A stretch of 39,493 nt of DNA from a cyanobacterium PCC 7702 (GTDB lineage: Bacteria; Cyanobacteriota; Cyanobacteriia; Cyanobacteriales; Nostocaceae): NCBI GenBank assembly GCA_000332255.1, contig KB235926.1:3036882-3076374 (forward strand), in the 5' to 3' direction. This document shows positions 15,805-26,036 of this stretch, piece by piece. The first letter of the stretch is position 1; every line of letters starts with the position of its first letter. The notes beneath the pieces were generated by a model. That model worked only from the letters and a program-made list of their open reading frames with translations. It was not told the DNA's origin and did no database searches. The position numbers were made by a program, and so were the translations under genes.

Positions 15805-18257
15805 ATGCAGCAGGTGATGGGTAAGCAGCGATTCCCGGTTCAGTTTGATACTTCATTTTTGATAGCAGCACTGATTGTTCCTATCGTTCACTTTTGTCTG
15901 GGATATATAGGTTTATCGATGACATTTGTCAACGGTGCATCGGTGTTTTGGCCTTCACTTGGTGTTTTTTTGGCAGTGATGCTACTGGTAGGCTATCGTG
16001 TCTGGCCAATTTTGTTCATCAGTGACTTTACTGTTAGTTATATTCTTTTTTTTAAAAAAAATTTTTTGCTCAGTAGCATTATTCCTGCTATTAATCTCAT
16101 TACTCCCTTGGTGGCAACTTTTTTAATTCACCGCTTTATCAAACACCGTAATTTTTTAGAGCGATCGCAAGACGTCTTTAAATTCGCAGTTATAACTGTA
16201 CTCAGTCCCCTCATCAGTTCCCTGCTAGCGGCGCTGACACTTTGTGCAAATCATATAATACCTTGGACAGCATTCGCAGACGTGTGTCGAACCTGGCTAA
16301 CGTCCGATAGTGCGGGGATTTTGGTTGTTACACCTTTGTTGTTAGCGTGGTTGCAAAAATCTCCATCTCAAACAAACTGGAACCAACAAAAAATTCTGGA
16401 GTTAGTCTCGGTATTGCTTTTGGTCATCACAATTGCTCACCAAGCTTTTTGGGAAGGATACCCGATTGAATACATGGTAATTCCCCCATTGATGTGGTTG
16501 GCATATCGGTTTGAAGCGCGCGTATCATCTTCATTGACACTCATTGTATCCGCGATCGCAATCTTTGGTACGGTTCGAGGGTTTGGACCTTTTGCTAGAC
16601 TACCTTCGCCGAACGAATCGCTCATTTTGCTGCAATCGTTTATTTGCGTGATTGCTGCGATCGGCTTTGTTGTGTGTGCGGTGACCCAGGAAAGTCGGAA
16701 AGCACACAGTAAACTCAAACAAGCGAACGAGGAATTGGAACAACGAGTTCACCAACGAACAATGCAACTGGAGGAGGCGAGAAAAACGCTGCTGTTGTAG
16801 CCAATCAAGCCAAGAGTGAATTTCTTGCTAATATGAGTCACGAGTTGCGAACTCCCCTCAATGCCATTCTCGGCTATGCTCAAATCTTACAAAGGACTGA
16901 ACCCTTAACAGAAAAAGGGCGCAAAGGAATAGAAATCATTTATCAATCCGGTTCCCACCTGCTGACTTTAATTAACGACATCCTTGATTTATCCAAAATC
17001 GAAGCTCGCAAAATGGAACTTTGTCCGGTTGAATTTCATTTTCCTTCCTTTGTGCAAGCAGTGGTGGAAATTTGTCGCATCAGAGCTGAGCAAAAAGGGA
17101 TCGCCTTCGAATATCATCCTGACGAGCAACTTCCAGCTGGAATTTGCGCAGATGAAAAACGACTGCGACAAGTTTTGATCAATTTGTTAGGGAACGCCAT
17201 CAAGTTCACAGACAATGGAAAAGTAACACTTACAGTTAAGGTTCTAGAAACAAAAAACAGTTCCGATCTCTCCCAAACCCAATCCTCAATAAGAAAAATT
17301 CGTTTTCAAGTTGAGGATACAGGAGTTGGGATGACACCAGAGCAACTACAAAAAATCTTCCTTCCCTTCGAACAAGTTGGAGACTTGAAAAGACAGAGAG
17401 AAGGAACTGGATTAGGATTAGCTATCAGTCAACAAATAGTTCGCCTCATGGGTAGCAATCTCCAAGTTGAAAGTCAATTGGGTAAAGGTAGTGTTTTCTG
17501 GTTTGACATGGAGTTACCCGAAGCAAAAACATGGTCAGTAGGGTCTCGAGCAACACTACAGGGGATTATCACCGGCTATCAAGGCAAAAAACGCACTATT
17601 TTGGTAGTTGACGACAAGTGGGAAAACCGTTCGGTCATTGTCAACTTATTAGAACCGCTAGGATTTGAGGTCATAGAAGCTGATAACGGACGTGAGGGAA
17701 TCACCCGCGCGATCGCCGCTCAACCCGATCTTATGATTACCGATTTGTTAATGCCAGTGATGGATGGCTTTTCTCTGATTCAGCAAGTCAAGAAATCTGC
17801 TGTGTTAAAAGATATTGCAGTTATTGCTTCTTCTGCAAGTGTTTTTGAAACTGACCAACATAAAAGTTTAGATGCGGGAGCAGACGCCTTTTTACCCAAA
17901 CCCGTTTCTGCAGAAAACCTGCTGGAATTACTTCGAACTTATCTACATTTAGAATGGATTTACGCAACAAATTCCAAAATAAATGGCGAGCAAAATCAAA
18001 TTCACAAGCGGTCAAATGATATTTGTCTACCTTCTTTGGATGTATTAAATGGCTGGTATGCCTTGGTAAGATACGGTGATATCAATGCTGTACTCAAGGA
18101 AGCGAAAGATTTGCAAACAAGCAATCCGATTTATGCTATCTTCGCTCAACAAGTAATCGATCTGGCTGAAAATTTCCAAATTAAAAAACTGCGAGAGGAA
18201 TTAACTAAATGGATAAATCAACAAAAAATGCAGGAAAAACCCCGTCAAAAGCAATGA
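15805..18257 (+). pseudogene. MASE1-domain hybrid histidine kinase/response regulator, broken by a frameshift
   Basis: Two frames together make one protein. The first (15805-16800) starts at an ATG with a GGAG site. It carries a MASE1-like multi-helix membrane sensor (HFCLGYIGLSMTF, GASVFWPSLGV, LTSDSAGILVVTPLLLAWL), then a coiled coil. It ends at a TAG just after a run of five A (16782-16786). The minus-one frame resumes as [20 protein letters not shown], the kinase H-box. It continues with HATPase motifs ([27 protein letters not shown]), a receiver ([10 protein letters not shown], Asp in [13 protein letters not shown]) and an unassigned tail to 18257. One extra A would restore about 817 codons. 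A separate gene from 16833 is unlikely because that ATG lies inside the H-box. Real mutation, slippage or sequencing error are all possible. Confidence 0.85.
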
Positions 18258-18346
18258 GTAGCTGACCAAACCAAACTTTGTTTGTACCTTGATTTCGGAC
18301 TTTACATCTTGGCTGCAGCGATCGCTCGCTTTGGAAACACAAACTT

Positions 18347-18856
18347 ATGCGTCAAACATTTTTACTTTTGACAGGGATGCTATCAATTTTGCTTAGCAGC
18401 TGCAGTACCTTGATTACCAACCAGTACGAAGCTACAGCAGTTGCTTGTTATACATGGCAAGTGAAATACGCTTATGATTTAAGCAATGAAAAATTACCTC
18501 GTCTGGAAACCTTTGCTACTAAATGCTTGCTCAATCGCAACGGTATAAAGCCTTCTGGTGCAATTATCGGTCCCGATGACCGCGGTTTGTGGTGGCCGAC
18601 TTTACCGCCACGACCTTCCGTAGACGAGGTGGAACAGCGGAAACATTCCCAAGAACAAGCAAGTCAACCGGAATTGTTAAAGACTGTGGAGTATAAATTA
18701 ACTTACACAGTAGGGGAGCAACAAAGAACACTGCCTACCAACTATCAAGTTTACCGAGAGGTGGTAAAGGCTTATCCCACTCCACTACAACTAACTTTGG
18801 GAATAGGTAATAACTCGGTACAGAAGGCTGAACCGGTTGCCAACACAGGATTGTGA
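18347..18856 (+). CDS. Predicted lipoprotein, unknown function
   Basis: A 169-residue protein beginning with a positively charged N-terminus, a hydrophobic stretch and the lipobox LLSSC, with Cys19 as the lipidated residue, so it should be anchored on the periplasmic side of a membrane. The mature part has conserved-looking tryptophans (CYTWQVKYAY, DRGLWWPTLPPRPS) and a polar C-terminus. I do not recognise a family; it looks like a cyanobacterial lineage-specific lipoprotein. It follows the broken hybrid kinase by 89 bases on the same strand, but no functional link is evident. The ribosome binding site is weak. Confidence 0.75.
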   Translation: MRQTFLLLTGMLSILLSSCSTLITNQYEATAVACYTWQVKYAYDLSNEKLPRLETFATKCLLNRNGIKPSGAIIGPDDRGLWWPTLPPRPSVDEVEQRKHSQEQASQPELLKTVEYKLTYTVGEQQRTLPTNYQVYREVVKAYPTPLQLTLGIGNNSVQKAEPVANTGL

Positions 18857-19006
18857 ACGTTACGAACGCGCTAGCACAAGCGATCGCTTGATGATATATT
18901 TGCTCATTCTCATTTATACTCTTTACCGAAAAATTGATACAATTTTCAGGTGATACGCAGACAGCAAATTTAATTTCACGTTCCAAAATTTTTCATATCA
19001 ACTGCT

Positions 19007-19222
19007 ATGATTGTTCAACATTACGACGCAATCCACGTTGAAGAAAGTCTGCTGCGAAAAATTAAAATCAAAGAACACCAGCTCAAAATTGCCCAAGAAT
19101 CTAATATGCCTTACGTAGCAGAAGCATTGCAAAAGCAATTGTTAGAGTTACGCTGTCAGATCTCCCAATCACAGGATAGAGAATTTCAAGCCTTGATGAG
19201 CTTGCTAGATGATGAAAATTAG
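19007..19222 (+). CDS. Small helical protein, unknown
   Basis: A 71-residue protein that is helical and charged through most of its length (ESLLRKIKIKEHQLKIAQ, EALQKQLLELRCQISQS, then an acidic end SLLDDEN) and could form a coiled coil. It has no membrane segment or known motif. The start ATG has no strong ribosome binding site. The amphipathic pattern and acidic tail favour a true gene over chance. It ends where the degraded LuxR remnant on the other strand begins. Confidence 0.5.
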   Translation: MIVQHYDAIHVEESLLRKIKIKEHQLKIAQESNMPYVAEALQKQLLELRCQISQSQDREFQALMSLLDDEN

Positions 19223-19224
19223 TC

Positions 19225-19404
19225 AGTTGCTGCGTTGACAAGACAATTAACCCCAACTGTACACCTACCCTCACAGCCTGAGTTCACGTGGGAACACCGA
19301 GTTTGTGAAAACATACAGGAGATGTGAAACTTAACGGTATGTTCTGAAATGTGCAACCGTTGGGCGATAACCCTATTTGCTAATCCGTAGGCAAGCATTT
19401 GCAA
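19225..19404 (-). pseudogene. Remnant of a NarL/LuxR-type response regulator (HTH only)
   Basis: The minus strand encodes LANRVIAQRLHISEHTVKFH, a clear LuxR-type helix-turn-helix. Directly after, a one-base shift in a TTTT run gives the expected continuation FHKLGVPT, then TGA, then TQAVRVGVQLGLIVL. That is the normal C-terminal helix of this family, with an Arg codon turned to stop. No receiver domain precedes it; instead the degraded protease adjoins directly. The gene is dead by deletion, frameshift and nonsense mutation. Confidence 0.8.
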
Positions 19405-20218
19405 TTTTCTGACTTGATTGTTCGTTCACCCACAGCGATCGCTAATTCTGTTAGCACTCCACCCCGAATCACTCGCATTTTCACGCTTTTACAATGCGAT
19501 CGCGCGCGCTATATACAATTACATCCCCAAGGAGCACACCAGCTTGAGACGCCGGACTGTTTGATTCCACATTCACCACGATCCCACGGTTTGTAAATTT
19601 TCAGGTAACTGTACCGGTTGCATTCCCAAACCCAAGTAACCCCGCACGATCCTTCCCTGGGAAAGCAGTTGCTGTACCACCCTATCAACTGTGGAACTGG
19701 GAATAGTCAAAACCGTACCGCGCCTTCCGGAAGTATTCATACCCACAACACAACTAGCTGCATCTACAAGAGGACCGCCAGCAAAATTCGGATAAAGGGT
19801 GATATCCGGACGAAATTACCACCGCTCATGCTCCACCAAGCGCACTGACACCACCCATAGTCGCTCGAATGTTCCCGTCGCTACTTCTTGCTAAACTCAA
19901 TACCAAATGTCCAACTTTTAAGGTTTTAGCATCCCCAATTGGTGCTACCGGAATATCTGCATTTTCGAATCGAAAAATGGCAATATCAGTACTGGGATCG
20001 TTTCTTAGAAGCTTCATTGGCAAGGTGCGACCACCAGCTAAGGTAATGGTGATTTCACCATAGCGTGGCAGGGACTCGTCCGAAGTGAAAATAATACCGC
20101 GACGCCAGTGAATACCGCTAGGAGCAATTCACATGCCAGTATTAACTGCTACCACTACCCTTTCCACTTGTTCGACGGTAGTTGCTAAATTATTAGATAA
20201 GTCAAGTAATAAAGACAT
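19405..20218 (-). pseudogene. Degraded trypsin-like (S1C, HtrA-like) serine protease with PDZ remnant
   Basis: Reading from the ATG at 20216-20218, the product starts MSLLLDLSNN. It hits an in-frame TGA at 20129-20131, then continues APSGIHWRRGIIFTSDE (His of the triad) and NDPSTDIAIFRFE (Asp of the triad). The frame ends near 19826. The next segment, in another frame, reads PDITLYPNFAGGPLVDAA, where the nucleophile Ser of SGGPL is now Ala. PDZ-like pieces follow (SPASQAGVLLGDVIV, ending near AVGERT). It is therefore broken by nonsense, frameshifts and loss of the catalytic Ser. A working HtrA paralogue lies at 23598-24863. The 3' end is fused to a LuxR remnant by deletion. Confidence 0.8.
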
Positions 20219-20448
20219 ACATTTTCATACATTTCTCCCAATGCCAATATTTTGCCGTTTTCCTAAGTGGAATGACATTAGAAAATTGGGCAGAATTTTA
20301 CCTAGGAAAAATGACTAGGATAGGAAAAACCTACAGGAAAATTCAGTGTGGCGATCGCAAGCATGCAAACTCCAGGGCATGCTAGCAGTTTTTGATAAAA
20401 TGACAACAGCTGGTATTACCCCGTGCATTACACTCGCTTCTGACTAAG

Positions 20449-21160
20449 ATGGAAATTTTAATTGTTGAAGACGAAGCAGAAATCGCTCAATTAATTAAAC
20501 ACACTTTAGAAAAAGAAGGTTTTAGCTGTCACACCTGTCGTGATGGCGTCACCGCCTTACGGTTGTTTCAAGAAAAACCACCAGATTTAATTATCTTAGA
20601 CTTAATGATTCCTGGTTTGGATGGATTGGAAGTGTGCGCCAGAATTAGACAAAAACCAGGTACAAAAGACCCTTATATATTGATGCTTACTGCTAAAGCC
20701 GAAGAAATCGATCGCGTTATCGGTCTATCTACAGGTGCTGATGATTATATGGTAAAACCGTTCAGCCCCAGAGAACTAGTTGCCAGAGTCAGAGCATTGC
20801 TGCGCCGCAGTCTGCGAGGAGGTGGACAACATCAAGTCTATGCTACACAACACTTTACAGTAGATATCGAACAGCGAACAATTACCCGCCGACTGGACGA
20901 TCGCCCTCCAGAAGTTTTAGAACTAACAACCTTGGAATTTAATTTGTTAAGCACTTTTGTCAGCAGTCCCGGACGGGTTTGGAATCGTACTCAATTAATA
21001 GACAAATTGTGGGGTGATAACTTTTTTGGCGACGAAAGAGTAGTAGATACCCACGTAGCTAGATTGCGAAAAAAAAATAGAGCCAGATTTGACCAATCCC
21101 ACCTTTGTGAAAACTGTTGTAGGCGTGGGCTACAAATTCGAAGATCCTCCTATAGTTTAA
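20449..21160 (+). pseudogene. OmpR/PhoB-type response regulator with a frameshift in a 9-A run
   Basis: The receiver domain is intact: acidic pocket VEDE at residues 6-9, phosphoacceptor Asp51 in LIILDLMIPGLDG, and the conserved Lys in MVKPFSPREL. The winged-helix DNA-binding domain follows (LTTLEFNLLSTF, RTQLIDKLWG). At 21069-21077 nine A occur where eight would keep the frame. With eight, the protein ends RKKIEPDLTNPTFVKTVVG then VGYKFEDPPIV at a TAA (21158-21160), the standard C-terminus. As written the frame runs on to 21336 with unrelated sequence across the kinase start. Nine A is a known type of transcriptional slippage site, so partial function is possible; sequencing error is also possible. 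It pairs with the kinase starting 12 bases later. Confidence 0.85.
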
Positions 21161-21172
21161 GCAGAAACGAAT

Positions 21173-22291
21173 ATGAGCTGGCGTTGGACAAAATCCCTAC
21201 CTTTGGCTACTCGCCTATTTTTCTCTCACCTTGTGGTGATGATCGTAGGGGTGGTGAGTCTGGTAATTATCAGCAAAGTTTCTTCTCCTCGTTTTTTTGT
21301 TCTACATTTAGAAAGACTAGAAGAAAGAGGACATGATTTATTTAACATTCGTACTGACTTGGTCAACGGATTTGAAATCGCCTGGAGACGTAGCACGATC
21401 TGGTCAGTCGTAGTCGGTGCGACAGCTGCAGGAGGACTGAGTTACTGGGTATCCAGACGTATCATGCAGGGGTTAACTGAAATGGAACAAATTACCCAAA
21501 AATTCGCTGCTGGTGAATTTGATGTGCGAGTACCTGTATCGGATATTCCAGAACTGAATAAACTAGGATCGAGCTTCAACCGCATGGCCGCAAGTCTCGA
21601 AGGAGTAGAAGCACGACGACGGGAATTGATTGGTGACATGACTCACGAACTGCGCACTCCCCTGACAGTAGTACGCGGTTACCTAGAGGAAATTGCAGAC
21701 GGAAGAATAGAATCTTCTCCGGAAATTTACCTGCGTTTGGTCAAAGAAACTAAGCGTTTGGAACGGTTAGTTAACGATTTGCAAGAACTTTCAAAAGCAG
21801 AAGCTGGTTATTTACCTATTTTTATCCAACCGGTGGATTTGTATCCGTTACTAGATTCCCTGGTGAAAAGATTTGCTGACCAGCTTTTGGAAGATGGTCC
21901 GGTTTTGCAGCTAGAGTGTCCGAAACCATTACCTCTTGTACTTGCAGATATTGACCGTACAGAACAGGTGTTAGTTAATTTGCTGGGAAATGCGGTACGC
22001 TATACCACCCAAGGTTCGATTACTATTCGTGCTTGGACTGAGTCTTCCCACCTGTGGATCGCAGTTATCGATACGGGTATGGGTATCGCCGCAGAAGATT
22101 TACCCCATATATTTGAACGCTTCTGGCGTGCTGATAAATCCCGCGATCGCTACTCCGGAGGTAGTGGCATAGGATTAACAATATCCCGTCGTTTGGTGGA
22201 ACTACAAGGCGGTTATATGGAAGTTGAAAGCGAATTGGGAAAGGGAAGCACTTTTCGTTTTTGCCTACCTTTATTTCATCCTAATTCCTGA
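21173..22291 (+). CDS. Sensor histidine kinase (HAMP, HisKA, HATPase)
   Basis: A 372-residue membrane kinase partner of the regulator just upstream. Membrane helices are near residues 13-34 and 74-94, with a short sensor loop of about 40 residues between them. A HAMP linker follows (about 95-148). The phosphorylated His158 is in GDMTHELRTPL. HATPase boxes appear as NLLGNAVRYTTQG (N), DTGMGIA (G1), FERFWRADKSRDR (F) and GSGIGLTISRRL (G2). The short periplasmic part suggests sensing of membrane or envelope state rather than a large ligand. It resembles BaeS-type kinases, but the stimulus is unknown. It appears intact even though its regulator carries a frameshift. Confidence 0.88.
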   Translation: MSWRWTKSLPLATRLFFSHLVVMIVGVVSLVIISKVSSPRFFVLHLERLEERGHDLFNIRTDLVNGFEIAWRRSTIWSVVVGATAAGGLSYWVSRRIMQGLTEMEQITQKFAAGEFDVRVPVSDIPELNKLGSSFNRMAASLEGVEARRRELIGDMTHELRTPLTVVRGYLEEIADGRIESSPEIYLRLVKETKRLERLVNDLQELSKAEAGYLPIFIQPVDLYPLLDSLVKRFADQLLEDGPVLQLECPKPLPLVLADIDRTEQVLVNLLGNAVRYTTQGSITIRAWTESSHLWIAVIDTGMGIAAEDLPHIFERFWRADKSRDRYSGGSGIGLTISRRLVELQGGYMEVESELGKGSTFRFCLPLFHPNS

Positions 22292-22612
22292 GCAAGATTA
22301 ATTTCCTCTATCAGTAGTTGCTAGCCAAAATTCATCATCATATACTCAACCTTTTTTCAGAAATTAGTTAAATTTCTACTTGTAAGCGAACAACGAATTT
22401 ACTTTGATTTCCTTGAAACAAAAGCCAATTTCCTAGGAATTTAACCCTTGATCAAGCCACACATACAAGTAATTGACACGAATCAGTCATAGTTATGTCA
22501 CACCAAATTGCTAACTTGAAATAGTCCCTAGTTGTTGTCTTTAAGCTGCGCTGGGGAACAATCAAAAATAGATGACAAGCTTAGATAGAAAAATTAACGT
22601 TTGATTTGAAAC
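22292..22612. other. Spacer after sensor kinase
   Basis: This AT-rich DNA is without a supported gene. A TTGACA near 22475 on the plus strand is followed by TATGTC about 15 bases later, a weak promoter match that could serve the microprotein gene at 22613. TGACA and TGTCA around it form a loose inverted repeat. No convincing terminator was seen after the kinase. Confidence 0.25.
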
Positions 22613-22714
22613 ATGACTTCTTTTTTCTTAGCGGCATTTTTCATCAGCTTGCTGACTTTATCTGGTTGGTTAGCGATCGCTTATTTGTTTCCTACCAAAC
22701 ATTCTCAGGATTAG
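22613..22714 (+). CDS. Candidate 33-residue single-helix membrane microprotein
   Basis: ATG at 22613 opens 33 codons to a TAG at 22712-22714. The peptide begins MTSFFLAAFF, continues through LTLSGWLAIAYLFP and ends TKHSQD: one membrane helix with a short polar C-terminal tail. That shape is shared by many small photosynthetic and respiratory subunits, but it does not match PetG, PetL, PetM, PetN, PsbM, PsbX, Psb30 or PsaX as I know them. There is no clear ribosome binding site. A longer overlapping frame (22606-22911) has poor composition and is rejected. The evidence is compositional. Confidence 0.4.
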   Translation: MTSFFLAAFFISLLTLSGWLAIAYLFPTKHSQD

Positions 22715-23214
22715 GTAAATTCCTCTGTCATTATAAGCATCAATCTCTAACCCCAAGCCAGCTGCACTCTTGTGTCAATTTTCACGTATTCTGGATGTAT
22801 GCACTTTGTCCTGACTGTGATTTTTTCGGCAGAACAATCAAACTAGGTTTGCCCTGGAAGCTTAAAACAAGGGATAAATCGCTTACTACTAATGATTATT
22901 ATGTTGCCTAATTTTTTGCTATATTAAATTTATATAATCTATATTGCTTGAATTTTGAAATTTTTATATTTTACCCGATTAGGGATGTAAATTATTAAAA
23001 ATTTGGTACTCAATAAAAGTTGATATCTTGATTGCCTCGATTAAGTGGAAATACTATTGTGCAACCCTTGCCAATTACATTAGTATTCACACTCAAGATG
23101 TCCTAAAACGCTGAGTAAAGTGTTACAGTTATTCAGGAAAAGGCTAAGCAACTTGCCCCTAAAAGCAGAAATAATAAATATTTTACAAATAACGGAAATT
23201 TAAGGAGTAGTGCC
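22715..23214. other. Long AT-rich spacer without a recognised gene
   Basis: I see no coding remnant, RNA gene or clear repeat in these 500 bases. The last 20 hold the ribosome binding site of the next gene (AAGGAG). A weak plus-strand frame crosses the first part but has unlikely composition. Confidence 0.4.
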
Positions 23215-23490
23215 GTGAACAGGATACAGTTGGCCTTAATTATTAGTTACCTAGTCACCACTTGCTACTTTTTCTTCTCCTACCTAGAATTTTCTTGGCG
23301 TCATCCTTGCTCTTCGTTAGAAGATAATTTTTTATCTGTTGTAATATTTGTGATTGCAATTGCTTTTTGGCCTCTGTTGCTCCCTGTATCTTTGCTAAAA
23401 ATTTTTCGCATGCAGGAATTTTCCACTAGTACCGTGGTTCCCGTAGTTGTTGCTATGTCTGCATTTGGTTTTGTGTTCTGTATTATTTGA
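23215..23490 (+). CDS. Small membrane protein, three helices, unknown
   Basis: A 91-residue protein starting with GTG, preceded by an AAGGAG ribosome binding site, which supports this start. Hydrophobic segments lie near residues 6-25 (LALIISYLVTTCYFFFSYL), 38-63 (NFLSVVIFVIAIAFWPLLLP) and 73-91 (STVVPVVVAMSAFGFVFCII); one loop holds a Cys (RHPCSSLED). No family is recognised. It stands alone in its region, with an HtrA gene convergent on the other side. Confidence 0.6.
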   Translation: MNRIQLALIISYLVTTCYFFFSYLEFSWRHPCSSLEDNFLSVVIFVIAIAFWPLLLPVSLLKIFRMQEFSTSTVVPVVVAMSAFGFVFCII

Positions 23491-23597
23491 TAATACAACA
23501 AGACTACTAGCAATTGAGCATCAGAAAGATTAAAGTCTCAATCGGTCTTTGAAATCGTTTACTTTTAGCCCGATTAAGACAATATTAACAACAAAAC

Positions 23598-24863
23598 TTA
23601 TTTCATAGCGGTGGGGAAAGCACCTGTTTGTACGGCTAAGTTGAGAGTTTGACCTTGGCGACGCAGCTGTATGCGTAAGTTGGCACCGATTTGGCTGTTA
23701 TCTACAGCTCTTTGTATGCTGCTGGCGTCTCTAACTTCTTGACCATTTATTTTTTGAATTACATCTCCAGCACGTATACCTGCTTTAGCAGCTGGGGAAT
23801 TTGGCATAACTTTGACAACTAATACACCCTTATCTTCACTTACGTTCAAACCACTGTTGGGATCCGAATTGATATTTTGCTTCAGTTCTGGTGTTAATCC
23901 TACCATTTGGATTCCTAGATAAGGGTGTTGTGCTTTGCCTGTAGCTATAATTTGATCCGCGATGCGTTTGGCCGTGTTGATAGGAATAGCAAAGCCTAGT
24001 CCTTGCGCTCCTTGGATAATAGCTGTGTTCATACCTATGACTTCGCCACGGTCATTCAGTAAGGGACCGCCAGAATTACCAGGGTTAATTGCTGCATCAG
24101 TTTGGATAAAATCAACGCGTTTATCGCCGGCACCAATGAGACTGCTATTTCGTCCAATGGCACTAATAATACCTGTAGTGACGGTGTTATCTAAGCCGAG
24201 GGGATTACCAATGGCGATTGCCCATTGTCCTGGTTGCAATTGATCTGAATTTCCCAAGGTTACTGTTGGTAGGTTTTTAGCATCAATTTTCACAACTGCA
24301 ACATCCGTTAACTCATCTTCACCCACTACTTTTCCTTTAAAGGAGCGTCCATCTTTTAAAATCACCTTCACTGTATCTGCGCCATCTACTACGTGAGCGT
24401 TAGTGAGGATGCGACCGTCAGCGCTAATGATAAAACCTGAACCTGTTCCTCGCTCTACTCGTTTTTCTGGTAGGGATGGAATTTCTTCCCCAAAGAAGCG
24501 ACGGAAAAAGGGATCGTTAAATTCGTCTGGTAGCTCGGTTTTTACAGTTTTAGAAGCATCAATTCTTACTACCGCCGGTCCTACTCTTTGTACGACTGCG
24601 GTGACAAAATTAGGATTTGTACCCACCGGAACTGGCGGAGCTGCGTTGACGGAACTAACTGCTAATTTGGATGCGTCCTGGGAAATCTGGTGAACATAAT
24701 AGGCCAGGTAGCCCCCTGCTAGGGTCATTCCAGAACCAAGCAATACCAGTGACAGATTTACTGCTGTTTTTTGCCAAGCGTGGGGCGGATGAATTTTTTC
24801 ACTGATAGTATGAAATGAAAATTTCTTTGAAAATTTATCTCGATCCTGTGGTTCGTGTAGCAT
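23598..24863 (-). CDS. HtrA/Deg-family serine protease with PDZ domain
   Basis: A 421-residue S1C protease that degrades or refolds damaged proteins in the periplasm or thylakoid lumen. A membrane anchor spans residues 35-57. The catalytic triad is His157 (LTNAHVVDG), Asp187 (DELTDVAVV) and Ser264 (NPGNSGGPL), all intact. One PDZ domain follows (about residues 315-415; [29 protein letters not shown]). Length and layout match cyanobacterial HhoA/HhoB/HtrA, but I cannot assign which of the three it is. It is a working relative of the protease pseudogene at 19405-20218, though of a different subgroup. Confidence 0.92.
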   Translation of the reverse strand: MLHEPQDRDKFSKKFSFHTISEKIHPPHAWQKTAVNLSLVLLGSGMTLAGGYLAYYVHQISQDASKLAVSSVNAAPPVPVGTNPNFVTAVVQRVGPAVVRIDASKTVKTELPDEFNDPFFRRFFGEEIPSLPEKRVERGTGSGFIISADGRILTNAHVVDGADTVKVILKDGRSFKGKVVGEDELTDVAVVKIDAKNLPTVTLGNSDQLQPGQWAIAIGNPLGLDNTVTTGIISAIGRNSSLIGAGDKRVDFIQTDAAINPGNSGGPLLNDRGEVIGMNTAIIQGAQGLGFAIPINTAKRIADQIIATGKAQHPYLGIQMVGLTPELKQNINSDPNSGLNVSEDKGVLVVKVMPNSPAAKAGIRAGDVIQKINGQEVRDASSIQRAVDNSQIGANLRIQLRRQGQTLNLAVQTGAFPTAMK

Positions 24864-25136
24864 TTTTGTATGGAAATATTTCTAAATTTATTTCCAATCT
24901 AAATATATTTTGTGAAGCTTTTGTGGCGCAAATATGGCATTGGAGTGAATAGGTAGCAAAAAATTTCTTTTCTTTCTTATTTTACTTAATTTTTATTATA
25001 ATCACGAGCTTTAGATGTGTTTGGCAGTTGGGTGACGAGCAAGTAGGCGATCGCCACAGTCACGTGCGCCTTATTTCCCCATGCCAAACCTTGATAAAAG
25101 TCACGGCAAATACTTGGCAATTTTGATAATTTTTAA
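24864..25136. other. Spacer between lepB and htrA
   Basis: AT-rich DNA upstream of the HtrA gene, with a long T-rich stretch around 24960-25010. It must hold the HtrA promoter, but I found no pair of boxes convincing enough to call. A GCGATCGC-like site occurs near 25048. Confidence 0.25.
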
Positions 25137-25778
25137 CTAAGGATAAAGAGGTGGTTTATTGATTTCACCGATATGATCTAAAGGCCAAAAGCGAAGTATG
25201 GCGCGACCGATAATATTCTCTCGCGGAACGACACCCCAGCAGCGGCTATCGTAGCTGCTGTTACGATTGTCACCAAGAACTAAGTAAGAATTAGGAGGAA
25301 CGATGGCGGGTTTTAAAAGGAAAGGAGGTTGAGGTCCTGAGGTACAAACATCTATGAGTGTCCGTTGGGAGGGAGATAGATATTTATCTTCTGCTAGGGG
25401 GCGATCGTTGATATAAACTTTGCCATTTTTGATTTCTACCTTTTCTCCTGGTAAACCTATAATCCGCTTAATAAAAGCATCTTGATAATTTTCCCTTTTT
25501 AGTTCTTTTGTTGGTAGAAAGACGACAATATCTCCTCTTTGAGGATTGGAAAATTTATAGCTGAGCTTATCAACAATAATTTTGTCAGCTTCCCACTGGT
25601 TAGGTGAACCGTGTAGGGTAGGTTCCATAGAACCGGAGGGAATCCAACGAGCTTCAGCAACAAAAGTACGAATTCCCAAAGCTAGTACGATGCTAAGGGC
25701 GATCGTTCTGCCTAGTTCGGCAAGCCAGGAATGATCGGGTTTTTGGTTAGAATTGTTTTCAGACAGTGGATTTGGCAT
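25137..25778 (-). CDS. lepB: Signal peptidase I
   Basis: A 213-residue type I leader peptidase that removes signal peptides from exported and lumenal proteins. One N-terminal membrane anchor (about residues 24-40) precedes the catalytic Ser50 in PSGSMEPTL. The general-base Lys104 is in [15 protein letters not shown], and the conserved box [14 protein letters not shown] lies near residue 170. A further box-B-like RGDIVVFLP is present. It is the typical short cyanobacterial form. Many cyanobacteria have two LepB paralogues; which this corresponds to is not clear. It is divergent from pyrC across 258 bases. Confidence 0.95.
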   Translation of the reverse strand: MPNPLSENNSNQKPDHSWLAELGRTIALSIVLALGIRTFVAEARWIPSGSMEPTLHGSPNQWEADKIIVDKLSYKFSNPQRGDIVVFLPTKELKRENYQDAFIKRIIGLPGEKVEIKNGKVYINDRPLAEDKYLSPSQRTLIDVCTSGPQPPFLLKPAIVPPNSYLVLGDNRNSSYDSRCWGVVPRENIIGRAILRFWPLDHIGEINKPPLYP

Positions 25779-26036
25779 GAAATTACTACAGTAAAGTCCC
25801 TACGTGCAGGTAATTACTTTTCCGTTTCTAAAATATATATATTTATTAATATTAGCTTGACAAATTTACTTTTTGGATAGTGTGGTTGTCTGGCGCCGGT
25901 AAACCATAGCTAAAAAGATAAACTTGTTGGTAATAAATGACATTATTTTTATTATTGCTAGTAATCCAACTAAGTTTAACCTAAAGTCATGATAATTTGT
26001 CATAATTTGTTGTGACCTTAACACAGTTTATAGTTT

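Noticed and set aside
16833-18257. Second half of the hybrid kinase as an independent gene
   Set aside because: Its first ATG lies inside the H-box motif and the missing residues are present in frame just upstream, so this is one gene with a frameshift.
22606-22911. 101-codon plus-strand frame
   Set aside because: Poor composition, no family resemblance, and it overlaps the more convincing 33-residue membrane frame.
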